From the NCBI GenBank assembly GCA_934718785.1, contig CAKVAF010000029.1, forward strand, positions 1 to 6,886: a DNA stretch of 6,886 bases. Reading direction: 5' to 3'. This document shows, one piece after another, positions 1 through 6,886 of the stretch. Under the pieces are notes generated by a model. The model searched no databases and was not told where the DNA came from. It saw nothing but the letters and a program-made list of their open reading frames with translations. The stretch's first letter is position 1, and every line of letters begins with the position of its first letter. Source of the DNA: an uncultured Campylobacter sp. GTDB taxonomy: Bacteria > Campylobacterota > Campylobacteria > Campylobacterales > Campylobacteraceae. The position numbers and the translations under genes are program-made.

Positions 1-183
1 GTGATCGAGGCTCTACCGAATGCAAATTTTAAGGTAGAACTTGACAACAAACATGTGATTTTATGTCATATCGCAGGAAAAATGCGTATGCACTATATCA
101 GAATAATGCCCGGCGATAGAGTTAAAGTCGAGCTCACGCCATACAGCCTTGATAAAGGGCGCATTACTTTTAGATATAAATAA
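1..183 (+). CDS. infA: Translation initiation factor IF-1, 3' part (5' end outside window)
   Basis: IF-1 is a small OB-fold protein that binds the 30S A site and helps IF-2 and IF-3 during initiation. The frame is open from base 1 to the TAA at 181-183 and gives 60 residues. These match the C-terminal five-sixths of the roughly 72-residue family: [14 protein letters not shown], then [37 protein letters not shown] and the terminal TFRYK. The first codon, GTG, is the internal valine of the native T-V-I-E-A-L-P stretch, so it should not be read as a start; about 12 codons lie upstream of the window. This part shows no lesion, unlike rpmJ and rpsM behind it. The usual epsilonproteobacterial order infA-rpmJ-rpsM is kept. 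Whether this is the only infA copy cannot be told from here. Confidence 0.93.
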   Translation: MIEALPNANFKVELDNKHVILCHIAGKMRMHYIRIMPGDRVKVELTPYSLDKGRITFRYK

Positions 184-213
184 AATCTAAGCTATTTCAA
201 AGCAAATTTGAGA

Positions 214-219
214 TACAAT
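214..219 (+). promoter_or_regulatory. Possible -10 box (TACAAT) ahead of the rpmJ leader
   Basis: TACAAT lies 30 bp after the infA stop in an AT-rich stretch, preceded by TTTGAGA. Campylobacter sigma-70 promoters depend mainly on the -10 box, so this is a candidate promoter for the rpmJ-rpsM-mdaB stretch. The predicted start would fall inside or next to the T14 tract. This is one weak motif in AT-rich DNA. The same stretch, with the weak AAGCT/AGCTT arms at 189-193 and 221-225 and the T-run, could instead end infA transcription. Confidence 0.25.
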
Positions 220-223
220 AAGC

Positions 224-237
224 TTTTTTTTTTTTTT
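224..237 (+). repeat. Poly-T tract, T14
   Basis: Fourteen uninterrupted T residues lie between infA and rpmJ, the longest homopolymer in the window. Tracts this long slip readily during replication. It sits just after the candidate -10 box and just before the structured spacer, so a length change would alter promoter geometry or the start of the leader. It could equally be the U-tract of a weak terminator for infA. Confidence 0.9.
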
Positions 238-319
238 GCAAGTTGGCTTCACAGATGAAGTATTTTCAAAATGCACCACTGATTTTGAAAATAGTTGGTT
301 TAAAACCTAGGCTTCTTGC
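238..319 (+). other. Structured spacer/leader with a four-arm fold
   Basis: This 82-nt stretch between the T14 tract and the rpmJ ribosome-binding site contains nested perfect complements. A closing stem GCAAG (238-242) pairs with CTTGC (315-319). Inside are a 5-bp hairpin (247-251/256-260, CTTCA/TGAAG), directly followed by a 12-bp perfect hairpin (261-272/282-293, 9-nt loop), then a short GGTT/AACC hairpin (297-300/304-307). The hexamer AGTTGG occurs twice (241-246 and 293-298). The fold looks like a multibranch junction. It lacks the T-loop and anticodon features of a tRNA. It could be a 5' leader acting on rpmJ expression, a small RNA, or a small mobile palindromic insertion. I do not recognise a known family. 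Confidence 0.4.
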
Positions 320-352
320 GATTTAAAGTGGAATTTATTTTAGGAGATAGGG

Positions 353-467
353 ATGAAAGTTAGACCCTCAGTTAAAAAAAATGTGCGATAAATGTAAAAT
401 CGTTTGTCGCAAAGGCGTTGTTCGCATCATTTGCGAAAATCCAAAACACAAGCAAAGACAAGGATAA
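353..467 (+). pseudogene. rpmJ: Ribosomal protein L36 gene with a 1-bp frameshift
   Basis: L36 is a 37-residue zinc-ribbon protein of the 50S subunit. The ATG at 353 follows a good Shine-Dalgarno, AGGAG (342-346). It reads MKVRPSVKK and then hits a run of eight A residues (364-371) where the native gene needs seven. The written frame ends after NVR at a TAA. Removing one A restores the full protein: [12 protein letters not shown], then [16 protein letters not shown] and TAA at 465-467. The zinc ligands (CxxC, C, H) are then all present. The span is 115 bp against an expected 114, so a single inserted A is the only lesion. Either this is a decayed copy, or it is a homopolymer error in an otherwise normal gene. 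The truncated rpsM immediately downstream favours decay. Confidence 0.85.
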
Positions 468-470
468 AAT

Positions 471-656
471 ATGGCTCGTATAGCAGGTGTAGATTTACCA
501 AAGAAAAAAAGGATAGAGTATGGGCTGACCTATATCTATGATATAGGACTTTTCAGTGCGAGAAAGATTTTTGATAAGACGGGAATTTCTTATGATAAAA
601 GAGTGAGTGATTTAAGCGAGGATGAAGCTGCGGCTATTCAAAAATATCAATTTTAA
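471..656 (+). pseudogene. rpsM: Ribosomal protein S13, truncated N-terminal half
   Basis: S13 sits at the top of the 30S head and contacts tRNA and the 50S subunit; its C-terminal tail reaches the P-site tRNA. The start is clear: ATG at 471, three bases after the rpmJ stop, with AAGGA upstream. The product begins [19 protein letters not shown] and stays family-like through ISYDKRV and LSEDEAAAI (near residue 55). It then reads QKYQF and stops, giving 61 residues against about 121 in the family. The missing half holds the rest of the fold and the basic tail. The family's Y-G-I-G turn is Y-D-I-G here, which suggests relaxed selection. No remnant of the 3' half is visible before mdaB starts 11 bp later. 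A complete rpsM must exist elsewhere, or this is a misjoin. Confidence 0.9.
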
Positions 657-667
657 AAGGATAAAAA

Positions 668-1249
668 ATGAAAACAGCATTACTCATTAACGGCGGCAAA
701 GCCTACACGGAGAGCAAAGGCAGGCTCAGTGCCTCACTTCAAGCAGTGGCAAAAGCTTGGCTTGAAAACAAAGGCTACAAAGTGCTTGAAAGCGTTGTGG
801 ATAAGGGTTATGATGATAAAGAAGAGGTTGAAAAATGGATGGCTAGCGAGCTTGTTATCTGGCAAATGCCTGCGTGGTGGATGGGCGAGCCTTGGATAGT
901 GAAAAAATACATTGATGAAGTGTTTATGGTGGGCTTTGGTAAATTCCTTACAAGCGATGGCAGAGACGCAGATAACCCAGATATTAACTATGGAAAAGGT
1001 GGGCTCATGCAGGGTAAAAAGGTGATGTTTAGCACGACTTGGAACGCACCGCTTCGCGCATTTACCGATAAAAATGAGTTTTTTGAAGGGCTGGGCGTTG
1101 AAATGGTGTATTTTCACTTCCGCAAAATCCACGAGTTTATCGGTATGAGCGTTTTACCCACTTTTATGTGTAATGATGTGATGAAAAATCCTAAATTTGA
1201 TGAATATGTCGCAAATTATAAAGCGCATTTAGAAAAGGTTGTGGGCTAA
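668..1249 (+). CDS. mdaB: MdaB-type NAD(P)H quinone reductase (flavodoxin-like fold)
   Basis: MdaB-family proteins are cytosolic FAD enzymes that reduce quinones by two electrons using NAD(P)H; in epsilonproteobacteria they are linked to oxidative-stress resistance. The 193-residue length is normal. Visible signatures are the N-terminal strand and loop TALLINGGKAY (3-13), the family hallmark QMPAWWMGEPWIVKKYIDEV (66-85), the glycine-rich GKGGLMQGKKVM (109-120), TTWNAPLRAF (123-132) and the C-terminal SVLPTFMCNDVMKNP (161-175). The ATG has a good Shine-Dalgarno, AAAAGGA (655-661), six bases away and overlapping the stop of the rpsM fragment. Any transcript crossing rpsM would therefore carry mdaB. 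Its G+C is clearly higher than that of pdxA or corA (29 of 60 bases in 721-780, 34 of 60 in 841-900). That could mean transfer, but prs is also richer than pdxA. Family call sure; exact substrate not. Confidence 0.9.
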   Translation: MKTALLINGGKAYTESKGRLSASLQAVAKAWLENKGYKVLESVVDKGYDDKEEVEKWMASELVIWQMPAWWMGEPWIVKKYIDEVFMVGFGKFLTSDGRDADNPDINYGKGGLMQGKKVMFSTTWNAPLRAFTDKNEFFEGLGVEMVYFHFRKIHEFIGMSVLPTFMCNDVMKNPKFDEYVANYKAHLEKVVG

Positions 1250-1293
1250 AAATTTAAATGCAAGTTAGCCCGATAACAAATTAAAACGCGCGC

Positions 1294-1333
1294 AATTTGA
1301 CTTAAATTTAATATTTCAAATTTAAGTCAAATT
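1294..1333. terminator. Long AT-rich palindrome between convergent genes
   Basis: Two perfect 16-bp arms, AATTTGACTTAAATTT (1294-1309) and its exact complement (1318-1333), flank an 8-nt loop. It lies between the converging ends of mdaB and prs, so it probably acts as a bidirectional transcription stop. It lacks a clean U-tract, and an unusual alternating CGCGCGC (1287-1293) sits on its left shoulder. A cruciform or protein-binding site cannot be excluded. Confidence 0.55.
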
Positions 1334-1366
1334 TAGAAATTTTCATTACCACACAAGCCTTTAAAT

Positions 1367-1398
1367 TGCCAATGCAAAATTTTTCTTTCGCATTGGCA
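1367..1398. repeat. Inverted repeat, 9-bp stem
   Basis: TGCCAATGC (1367-1375) is exactly complementary to GCATTGGCA (1390-1398), with a 14-nt A/T-rich loop. The stem can extend into flanking AAAT/ATTT with one bulge. It is the most GC-rich hairpin in the mdaB-prs gap and is read in both directions. It could help end prs transcription from the right, although no strong U-tract follows on that strand. Confidence 0.5.
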
Positions 1399-1402
1399 TT
1401 TA

Positions 1403-1426
1403 TAAGCACGCTATGCTTAAATTTTT
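1403..1426 (+). terminator. Short hairpin plus U-tract
   Basis: TAAGCA (1403-1408) and TGCTTA (1414-1419) form a 6-bp stem with a 5-nt loop. They are followed by AA and five T residues (1422-1426), the layout of a weak Rho-independent terminator for transcription arriving from mdaB. The stem is AT-rich, so efficiency is uncertain. It sits 11 bp from the prs stop codon on the other strand. Confidence 0.4.
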
Positions 1427-1436
1427 ATAAATTCTA

Positions 1437-2366
1437 TCAAATAAACAAGGAATTCACGCTCTCATTGTGATAAACACGGCGTATCACTTCAGCAAAAAGA
1501 GGAGCTACGCTTAAAACCTTAATTTTGGGATTTTCTTCTTTTAAGGGTATGGTATCAGTTACTACAAGCTCATCAAGCACCGAGCTTTCAATGCGTTCAT
1601 AAGCAGGACCGCTTAAAACAGCGTGCGTACAACACGCCATAACAGATAGCGCACCCCTTTGTTTTAATGCCTCAGCAGCCTTGACTATAGTACCGGCAGT
1701 GTCTATGATGTCATCGACTAAAATCACTTCCTTGCCCGCCACATCGCCTATTATATTCATCACTTCGCTTTCATTTGCCTTTTCTCGCCTTTTATCCACT
1801 ATAACAATGTCAAGTCCAAGCTGCTTTGCCACGCTTCTAGCCCTTGAAATGCCACCTATATCAGGGCTTGCTATGATGGCGTTTTTGAAATTTTTAGCGT
1901 TGATATACTCGTTAAAAACTATGCTTCCATAAAGATTATCCACAGGTATGTCAAAGAAACCTTGAATTTGACCTGCGTGTAAATCAATGGTCGCCACTCT
2001 ATCAATGCCCGCCGTTTGCATTAAATTGGCAACTAATTTTGCAGTAATTGGCACTCTAGGCATAGCCTTTCTATCTTGCCTTGCATAGCCAAAATAAGGA
2101 GTTATAGCCGTGATAGACTTTGCACTTGAACGTCTAAGTGCGTCTGTTAAAATCAACATTTGCATTAAATTATCATTTGCAGAAGCGCAAGTACTTTGTA
2201 TGATGAATACATCTTTTCCGCGCACACTCTCATCAATTTGTATGCTTATTTCGCCATCGCTAAAGCTTTTCACTCCAGCATTGCTAAGGGGCATTGAGAG
2301 GTATTTTGAAATTTTTTTAGCAAATTCTAAATTTGCAGTGCCTGAAAATATTTTATAACCGCGCAT
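1437..2366 (-). CDS. prs: Ribose-phosphate pyrophosphokinase (PRPP synthetase)
   Basis: The enzyme transfers pyrophosphate from ATP to ribose 5-phosphate, giving PRPP for purine, pyrimidine, NAD, histidine and tryptophan synthesis. The 309 residues match the class I bacterial length with no gap. Seen in order: the start MRGYKIFSGTAN; the ATP-binding YFGYARQDRK (91-100); the metal-binding TIDLHAGQIQGFFD (126-139); the catalytic flexible loop with DKRRE (191-195); the PRPP-binding loop VDDIIDTAGT (217-226); and the C-terminal RVYHNESVNSLF. The ATG is preceded by AAAGG (2373-2377 on the plus strand) at a six-base gap, which supports this start. It lies downstream of pdxA in the same direction, but a terminator-like hairpin separates them, so it probably has its own promoter in the short AT-rich gap; none is convincing. 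The gene is intact. Confidence 0.97.
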   Translation of the reverse strand: MRGYKIFSGTANLEFAKKISKYLSMPLSNAGVKSFSDGEISIQIDESVRGKDVFIIQSTCASANDNLMQMLILTDALRRSSAKSITAITPYFGYARQDRKAMPRVPITAKLVANLMQTAGIDRVATIDLHAGQIQGFFDIPVDNLYGSIVFNEYINAKNFKNAIIASPDIGGISRARSVAKQLGLDIVIVDKRREKANESEVMNIIGDVAGKEVILVDDIIDTAGTIVKAAEALKQRGALSVMACCTHAVLSGPAYERIESSVLDELVVTDTIPLKEENPKIKVLSVAPLFAEVIRRVYHNESVNSLFI

Positions 2367-2405
2367 TGAAAGCCTTTTTTTTGTGAAATAAAGATAAATT
2401 TTAGT

Positions 2406-2449
2406 AAAAAAAGGCTGAAAATTTGCAAAATTTAACTAAATTTTGCCTT
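2406..2449 (-). terminator. Rho-independent terminator after pdxA
   Basis: Read on the minus strand, just past the pdxA stop, there is an outer stem AAGGC/GCCTT (plus-strand 2445-2449 and 2411-2415) around or competing with an inner perfect 9-bp hairpin GCAAAATTT/AAATTTTGC (plus-strand 2425-2433 and 2438-2446, 4-nt loop). A run of seven U follows (plus-strand 2406-2412). This is a good end for the pdxJ-pdxA transcript and separates it from prs. Confidence 0.65.
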
Positions 2450-2453
2450 AAAT

Positions 2454-4510
<2,057 letters not shown>

Positions 4511-4526
4511 TTAAAAAATTTCTAAA

Positions 4527-4532
4527 ATTATA
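4527..4532 (-). promoter_or_regulatory. -10 box of the pdxJ-pdxA promoter
   Basis: The minus strand reads TTTTAAGTATAATT, a perfect TATAAT with the T-rich upstream stretch usual for Campylobacter sigma-70 promoters, which often lack a clear -35. It lies about 25 bases from the TTG start and leaves room for a short leader carrying the AAGGA site. It is the best promoter in the window. Confidence 0.65.
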
Positions 4533-4576
4533 CTTAAAATAAAGAAGCTTTTTTAAAAAATTTAAGCGAAAAATGA

Positions 4577-4582
4577 TAAAAT
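4577..4582 (+). promoter_or_regulatory. Candidate -10 box of the corA promoter
   Basis: TAAAAT within ATGATAAAATTC lies 32 bp upstream of the corA ATG. A second candidate, TACAAT (4595-4600), is closer. Both lie in the 113-bp divergent gap shared with pdxJ. Expression of corA must start in this gap because the neighbour on the left runs the other way. I cannot choose between the two boxes with confidence. Confidence 0.35.
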
Positions 4583-4614
4583 TCAGCAAGAATTTACAAT
4601 GAAAGGCTGAGGCT

Positions 4615-5583
4615 ATGTTTAGCATTTATATAAAGTCAAATAATGCTTTGGTGCAAAAGATTAATTTTGATATAAAAGCACAAAGCTTGCCTGAAAATAT
4701 CTTATGGGTGGATTTGCTAAGTCCTAGCTTGGCTGAGATTGAATACATCGCAAAATCTTATAATCTTTCTATCCCTACTCAAGAAGAGCGTGAAGAAATC
4801 GAGCTAAGCGCTAGATACTGGGAGGATAATACAAGCATAACGATAAATTCACATTTTCTAATGAGAAGCAAGGGCGGGGAAAATTTCGAGCTTTCAAGTA
4901 AAAGCGTGAGCTTTTTGATTGCTCAAAATATACTTTTTACTGTGCGTTTTGATGATTTTGCGATTTTTAGCGAGATTCAAAACCGCATTTTAGCAAGCCC
5001 TAAGAATTTCGAAGATGGCTATGATATTATAGATAAAATGTTTGAAGTGCGCGTAGAAAAGGACGCTGACTTGCTTGAGTGGATAGATAATAGAGCTAGA
5101 AAGCTTAGGACTGAGGTTTTAGAGCATCAAAAAGAGCTTGTCTATCATAAAATGCTGCGCTCTCTTTCAAATTTACAAGAGCTTAATATGAGAGTACGCG
5201 ACTCACTTTTTGATAAAAGAAGGGCTATAACTTCACTCATAAAAAGTGATAAAATCGAGCCTGATATAAAAAGAAATTTAACCATAGTTTTAAAAGATTT
5301 AAATTCCTTAGTTGAGTTTAATGTCTATCAGCTCACGATTTTAGATAATATTCAAACTATTTTTGCAAATCAAATCAATATAGAGCAAAACAAGACGATT
5401 AAGCTTTTTACAGTCGCTACTGTGGCGATGATGCCAGCTACTTTAATAGGCACGATTTATGGAATGAATTTTGAGTTTATGCCTGAGCTTAAGTGGCATT
5501 TTGGCTATCCTTTGGTGGTGGGGCTGATGATAGCTTCTGTTATTTTGCCTGTGGTGTTTTTTAAAAAAAAGGGCTGGATTTAA
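4615..5583 (+). CDS. corA: CorA family magnesium transporter
   Basis: CorA is a homopentameric inner-membrane channel for Mg2+ (also Co2+ and Ni2+); its large N-terminal domain in the cytoplasm senses Mg2+ and gates the pore. The 322-residue length is normal. The N-terminal alpha/beta domain runs to about residue 150. It is followed by a long charged helix (about 150-260, including WIDNRARKLRTEVLEHQKE and NLTIVLKDLNSL). The first membrane helix is about 262-283, including ATVAMMPATLIGTIY, and ends in the signature G283-M284-N285. The periplasmic loop is FEFMPELKWHFGYP with an acidic MPEL motif. The second helix is about 298-316, and a Lys-rich tail ends in KKKGWI. The start has AAAGG nine bases upstream and a closer GAGG. 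It is intact, divergent from pdxJ and probably transcribed alone. Ion preference cannot be read from sequence. Confidence 0.95.
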   Translation: MFSIYIKSNNALVQKINFDIKAQSLPENILWVDLLSPSLAEIEYIAKSYNLSIPTQEEREEIELSARYWEDNTSITINSHFLMRSKGGENFELSSKSVSFLIAQNILFTVRFDDFAIFSEIQNRILASPKNFEDGYDIIDKMFEVRVEKDADLLEWIDNRARKLRTEVLEHQKELVYHKMLRSLSNLQELNMRVRDSLFDKRRAITSLIKSDKIEPDIKRNLTIVLKDLNSLVEFNVYQLTILDNIQTIFANQINIEQNKTIKLFTVATVAMMPATLIGTIYGMNFEFMPELKWHFGYPLVVGLMIASVILPVVFFKKKGWI

Positions 5584-5584
5584 G

Positions 5585-5647
5585 ATGGCTATTTTTGAAC
5601 GCTTAAGAGAGTTTGAAAAATTTCACTATGCTAAATTTCATCTTTAG
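5585..5647 (+). other. 20-codon orphan ORF right behind corA
   Basis: An ATG two bases after the corA stop opens a 20-codon frame (MAIFERLREFEKFHYAKFHL) that ends at TAG. The spacing would allow translational coupling, and the peptide looks helical and charged. It matches nothing I recognise. It may be the 5' stub of a gene that once followed corA and was cut off when the right-hand region joined, or it may be chance. Confidence 0.2.
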
Positions 5648-5697
5648 CCTTGCAAAATTTGTTCTCCACAAGCCTTAAAATCAACTCAAAATATCAC

Positions 5698-6886
5698 TTA
5701 TAAGGCGCGATTTTTGATAAAGCAATTTAAATTTAAAAGAAATTTAAAAACTGCGCCGCAAGTTGTTAAATCAATGTGAGCTTTTAAGCTTTTTGTTAAA
5801 TCTTTATCCTTGCTTAAAAAGTCTAAAATTTGCTCTTCGCTCACTAAATTTGCTTTAATTTCTTTTTCTCTGTTTTCAAAAAAGTCTAAATAATCATTAA
5901 GGTATTTTTCACTCGCTTTAAAAAGCGCTTCATCTTGCTTGAAATTCTCATAATCATCCTTTGCGATGAGTAAAATCATATTTTCAAACATTAATTTTCT
6001 ATCTTTGAAAATTTCATTTGCAATATCTTTGAAATCTTCTTGTTTAGGTGTTTTTTGATGTGTGCTAAGGATGAGCGAGAAGCCTTGCTTTTTCTCAAGT
6101 GAGCTTAAATTTTGCGTGTTCGCATAAGGTCTTTTAATGTCAAAAACATTATTTAAATCATCCTTGCAAGCAAAAAGAGTGGTGGGCAGGGTTACTAAAT
6201 CGCCCTGACTTCATTAGCTCTGCCCTCAAAAGCGTGCTTGTATTTTGGCGCATTAAACTTAAGCTTTTGCGCTAGCTTTGTAAAAGTATCAAAAGCCCTA
6301 TCAGTTTTCATATCTGCAAAATCCACGCAGATAATCTCGCTCGTAAAGGGCTTTAAAATGTCTAGTCTTTTTTGAGTGTTAAAAAATGTGAAAAAATTTG
6401 AGCTACCCTATATAAAGACTCTAAAGTAGGCTTTGAATCATCAGAATACTGATAAATGAGCGTTGGAAAAAGTTTGGTAATATCACAAGTAAGATTAAAC
6501 CTTTTCATTAAAGGGCTAAAGTCTTTAAAACGGCCCACATAACGCGTATGATTGACAATGTGTTTTAAGATACTGATAGGATCACGTGCGATATAAAATA
6601 TAGGCACTTTTTTTATTAACAAGATAAAGCCCCCTGATTTGCCCCTGATGAAAGCCCAAATAATGATAAGAATTTGTATCAAGCAAGCTTTTATAATAAG
6701 GTTGCACGCCTATCCAAGGACTGCCCTTGACATCACAAAGGCTAAAAAATAGCGTTGTAGCAGCAGAAGCTGAGCTGTCCTTTTGAAGCCAAATAAACTC
6801 ATAATTTGCTGGCAAAGGCAAATTCATCTCCCAAGCTAAATTTGCAGGAATGGTTTGATAATTTAATTTTTGATTTTCATCGTTAA
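5698..6886 (-). pseudogene. DUF2972-family protein, frameshifted (5' end outside window)
   Basis: Frames joined from right to left give one protein of about 396 residues that continues past the window edge. Segment 1 (6886-6608) has NLAWEMNLPLPANYEF, KDSSASAATTLFFSLCD and YHYLGFHQGQIRGLYLVN. Segment 2 (about 6613-6368) has VPIFYIARDPISILKHIVNH, then LMKRFNLTCDITKLFPTLIY. Segment 3 (about 6368-6209) has LDILKPFTSEIICVDFADM. Segment 4 (about 6209-5698) has QGDLVTLPTTLFACKDD, GFSLILSTHQKT and ENMILLIAKDDYENF. The shifts are one extra base at A7 (plus-strand 6608-6614) or just after, one missing base at A6 (6368-6373), and one missing near 6209. From memory this fits DUF2972, a Campylobacter family of unknown function often found in tandem near surface-structure loci. 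The last 20 or so residues, after LKAHIDL, are unlike the family tail I recall. No single frame covers more than about 100 residues. Confidence 0.75.
5704..5757. repeat. Nested inverted repeat in the tail of the DUF2972 remnant
   Basis: GGCGC (5704-5708) is complementary to GCGCC (5753-5757). Inside lies a perfect 9-bp TTTAAATTT/AAATTTAAA hairpin (5726-5734/5740-5748, 5-nt loop). It lies between the convergent ends of corA and the DUF2972 remnant and could stop transcription from either side. It also falls in the last, non-family-like codons of that remnant, suggesting that the reading frame ran into former intergenic DNA. Confidence 0.4.

Noticed and set aside
238..319. Reading the four-arm spacer as a tRNA or selenocysteine tRNA
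   Set aside because: The length and arm count are suggestive, but there is no GTTCGA-type T-loop, no 7-bp acceptor and no proper anticodon loop; the 12-bp arm is too long.
734..1132. 132-codon open frame on the minus strand inside mdaB
   Set aside because: It is antisense to a gene with clear family motifs, and its own product is His/Phe-rich with no recognisable domain.
1681..1932. Plus-strand open frame opposite prs, with a similar one at 2110-2358
   Set aside because: Both are shadows of the intact prs gene; neither has a ribosome-binding site or family-like product.
6362..6682. 106-codon minus-strand frame as a separate gene starting MIQILIIIWAF
   Set aside because: Its first 25 or so codons are the wrong frame of the DUF2972 gene; only the part from VPIFYIARDP onward is family-like.

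Overview
The window looks like chromosomal DNA from a Campylobacter close to the C. jejuni / C. upsaliensis / C. lari clade. It is AT-rich overall, and every recognisable protein (IF-1, L36, S13, PRPP synthetase, the epsilon-type PdxA, PdxJ, CorA) has a Campylobacter-like sequence. The last gene belongs to DUF2972, a family I know mainly from Campylobacter. The species cannot be fixed by eye.

Layout, left to right. (1) 1-656 (+): the 3' part of infA, a T14 tract and a structured 82-nt spacer, then rpmJ with one extra A in its poly-A run, then rpsM cut off after about 57 native codons. This is a broken piece of the infA-rpmJ-rpsM ribosomal operon. (2) 668-1249 (+): an intact mdaB-type quinone reductase, directly behind the rpsM stump with its own Shine-Dalgarno. 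(3) 1250-1436: a convergent gap with three hairpins. (4) 1437-2366 (-): intact prs. (5) 2454-4501 (-): pdxJ-pdxA, overlapping by 4 bp, with a good promoter upstream of pdxJ and a terminator after pdxA. (6) 4615-5583 (+): intact corA, divergent from pdxJ. (7) 5584-6886: a 20-codon orphan ORF, then on the minus strand a broken DUF2972 gene that enters from beyond the right edge, carries three frameshifts and ends in an unfamiliar tail.

Function. prs makes PRPP for nucleotides, histidine and tryptophan. PdxA and PdxJ carry out the last two dedicated steps of DXP-dependent vitamin B6 synthesis. CorA imports Mg2+, and MdaB is a redox-protective flavoprotein. These are ordinary housekeeping genes in what looks like a mosaic order. 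The unusual parts are the two ends, which hold decayed genes next to intact ones. I do not see a new defence, mobile or biosynthetic system. The most informative signals are the damaged ribosomal-protein fragment with its structured leader, and the multiply frameshifted DUF2972 gene.
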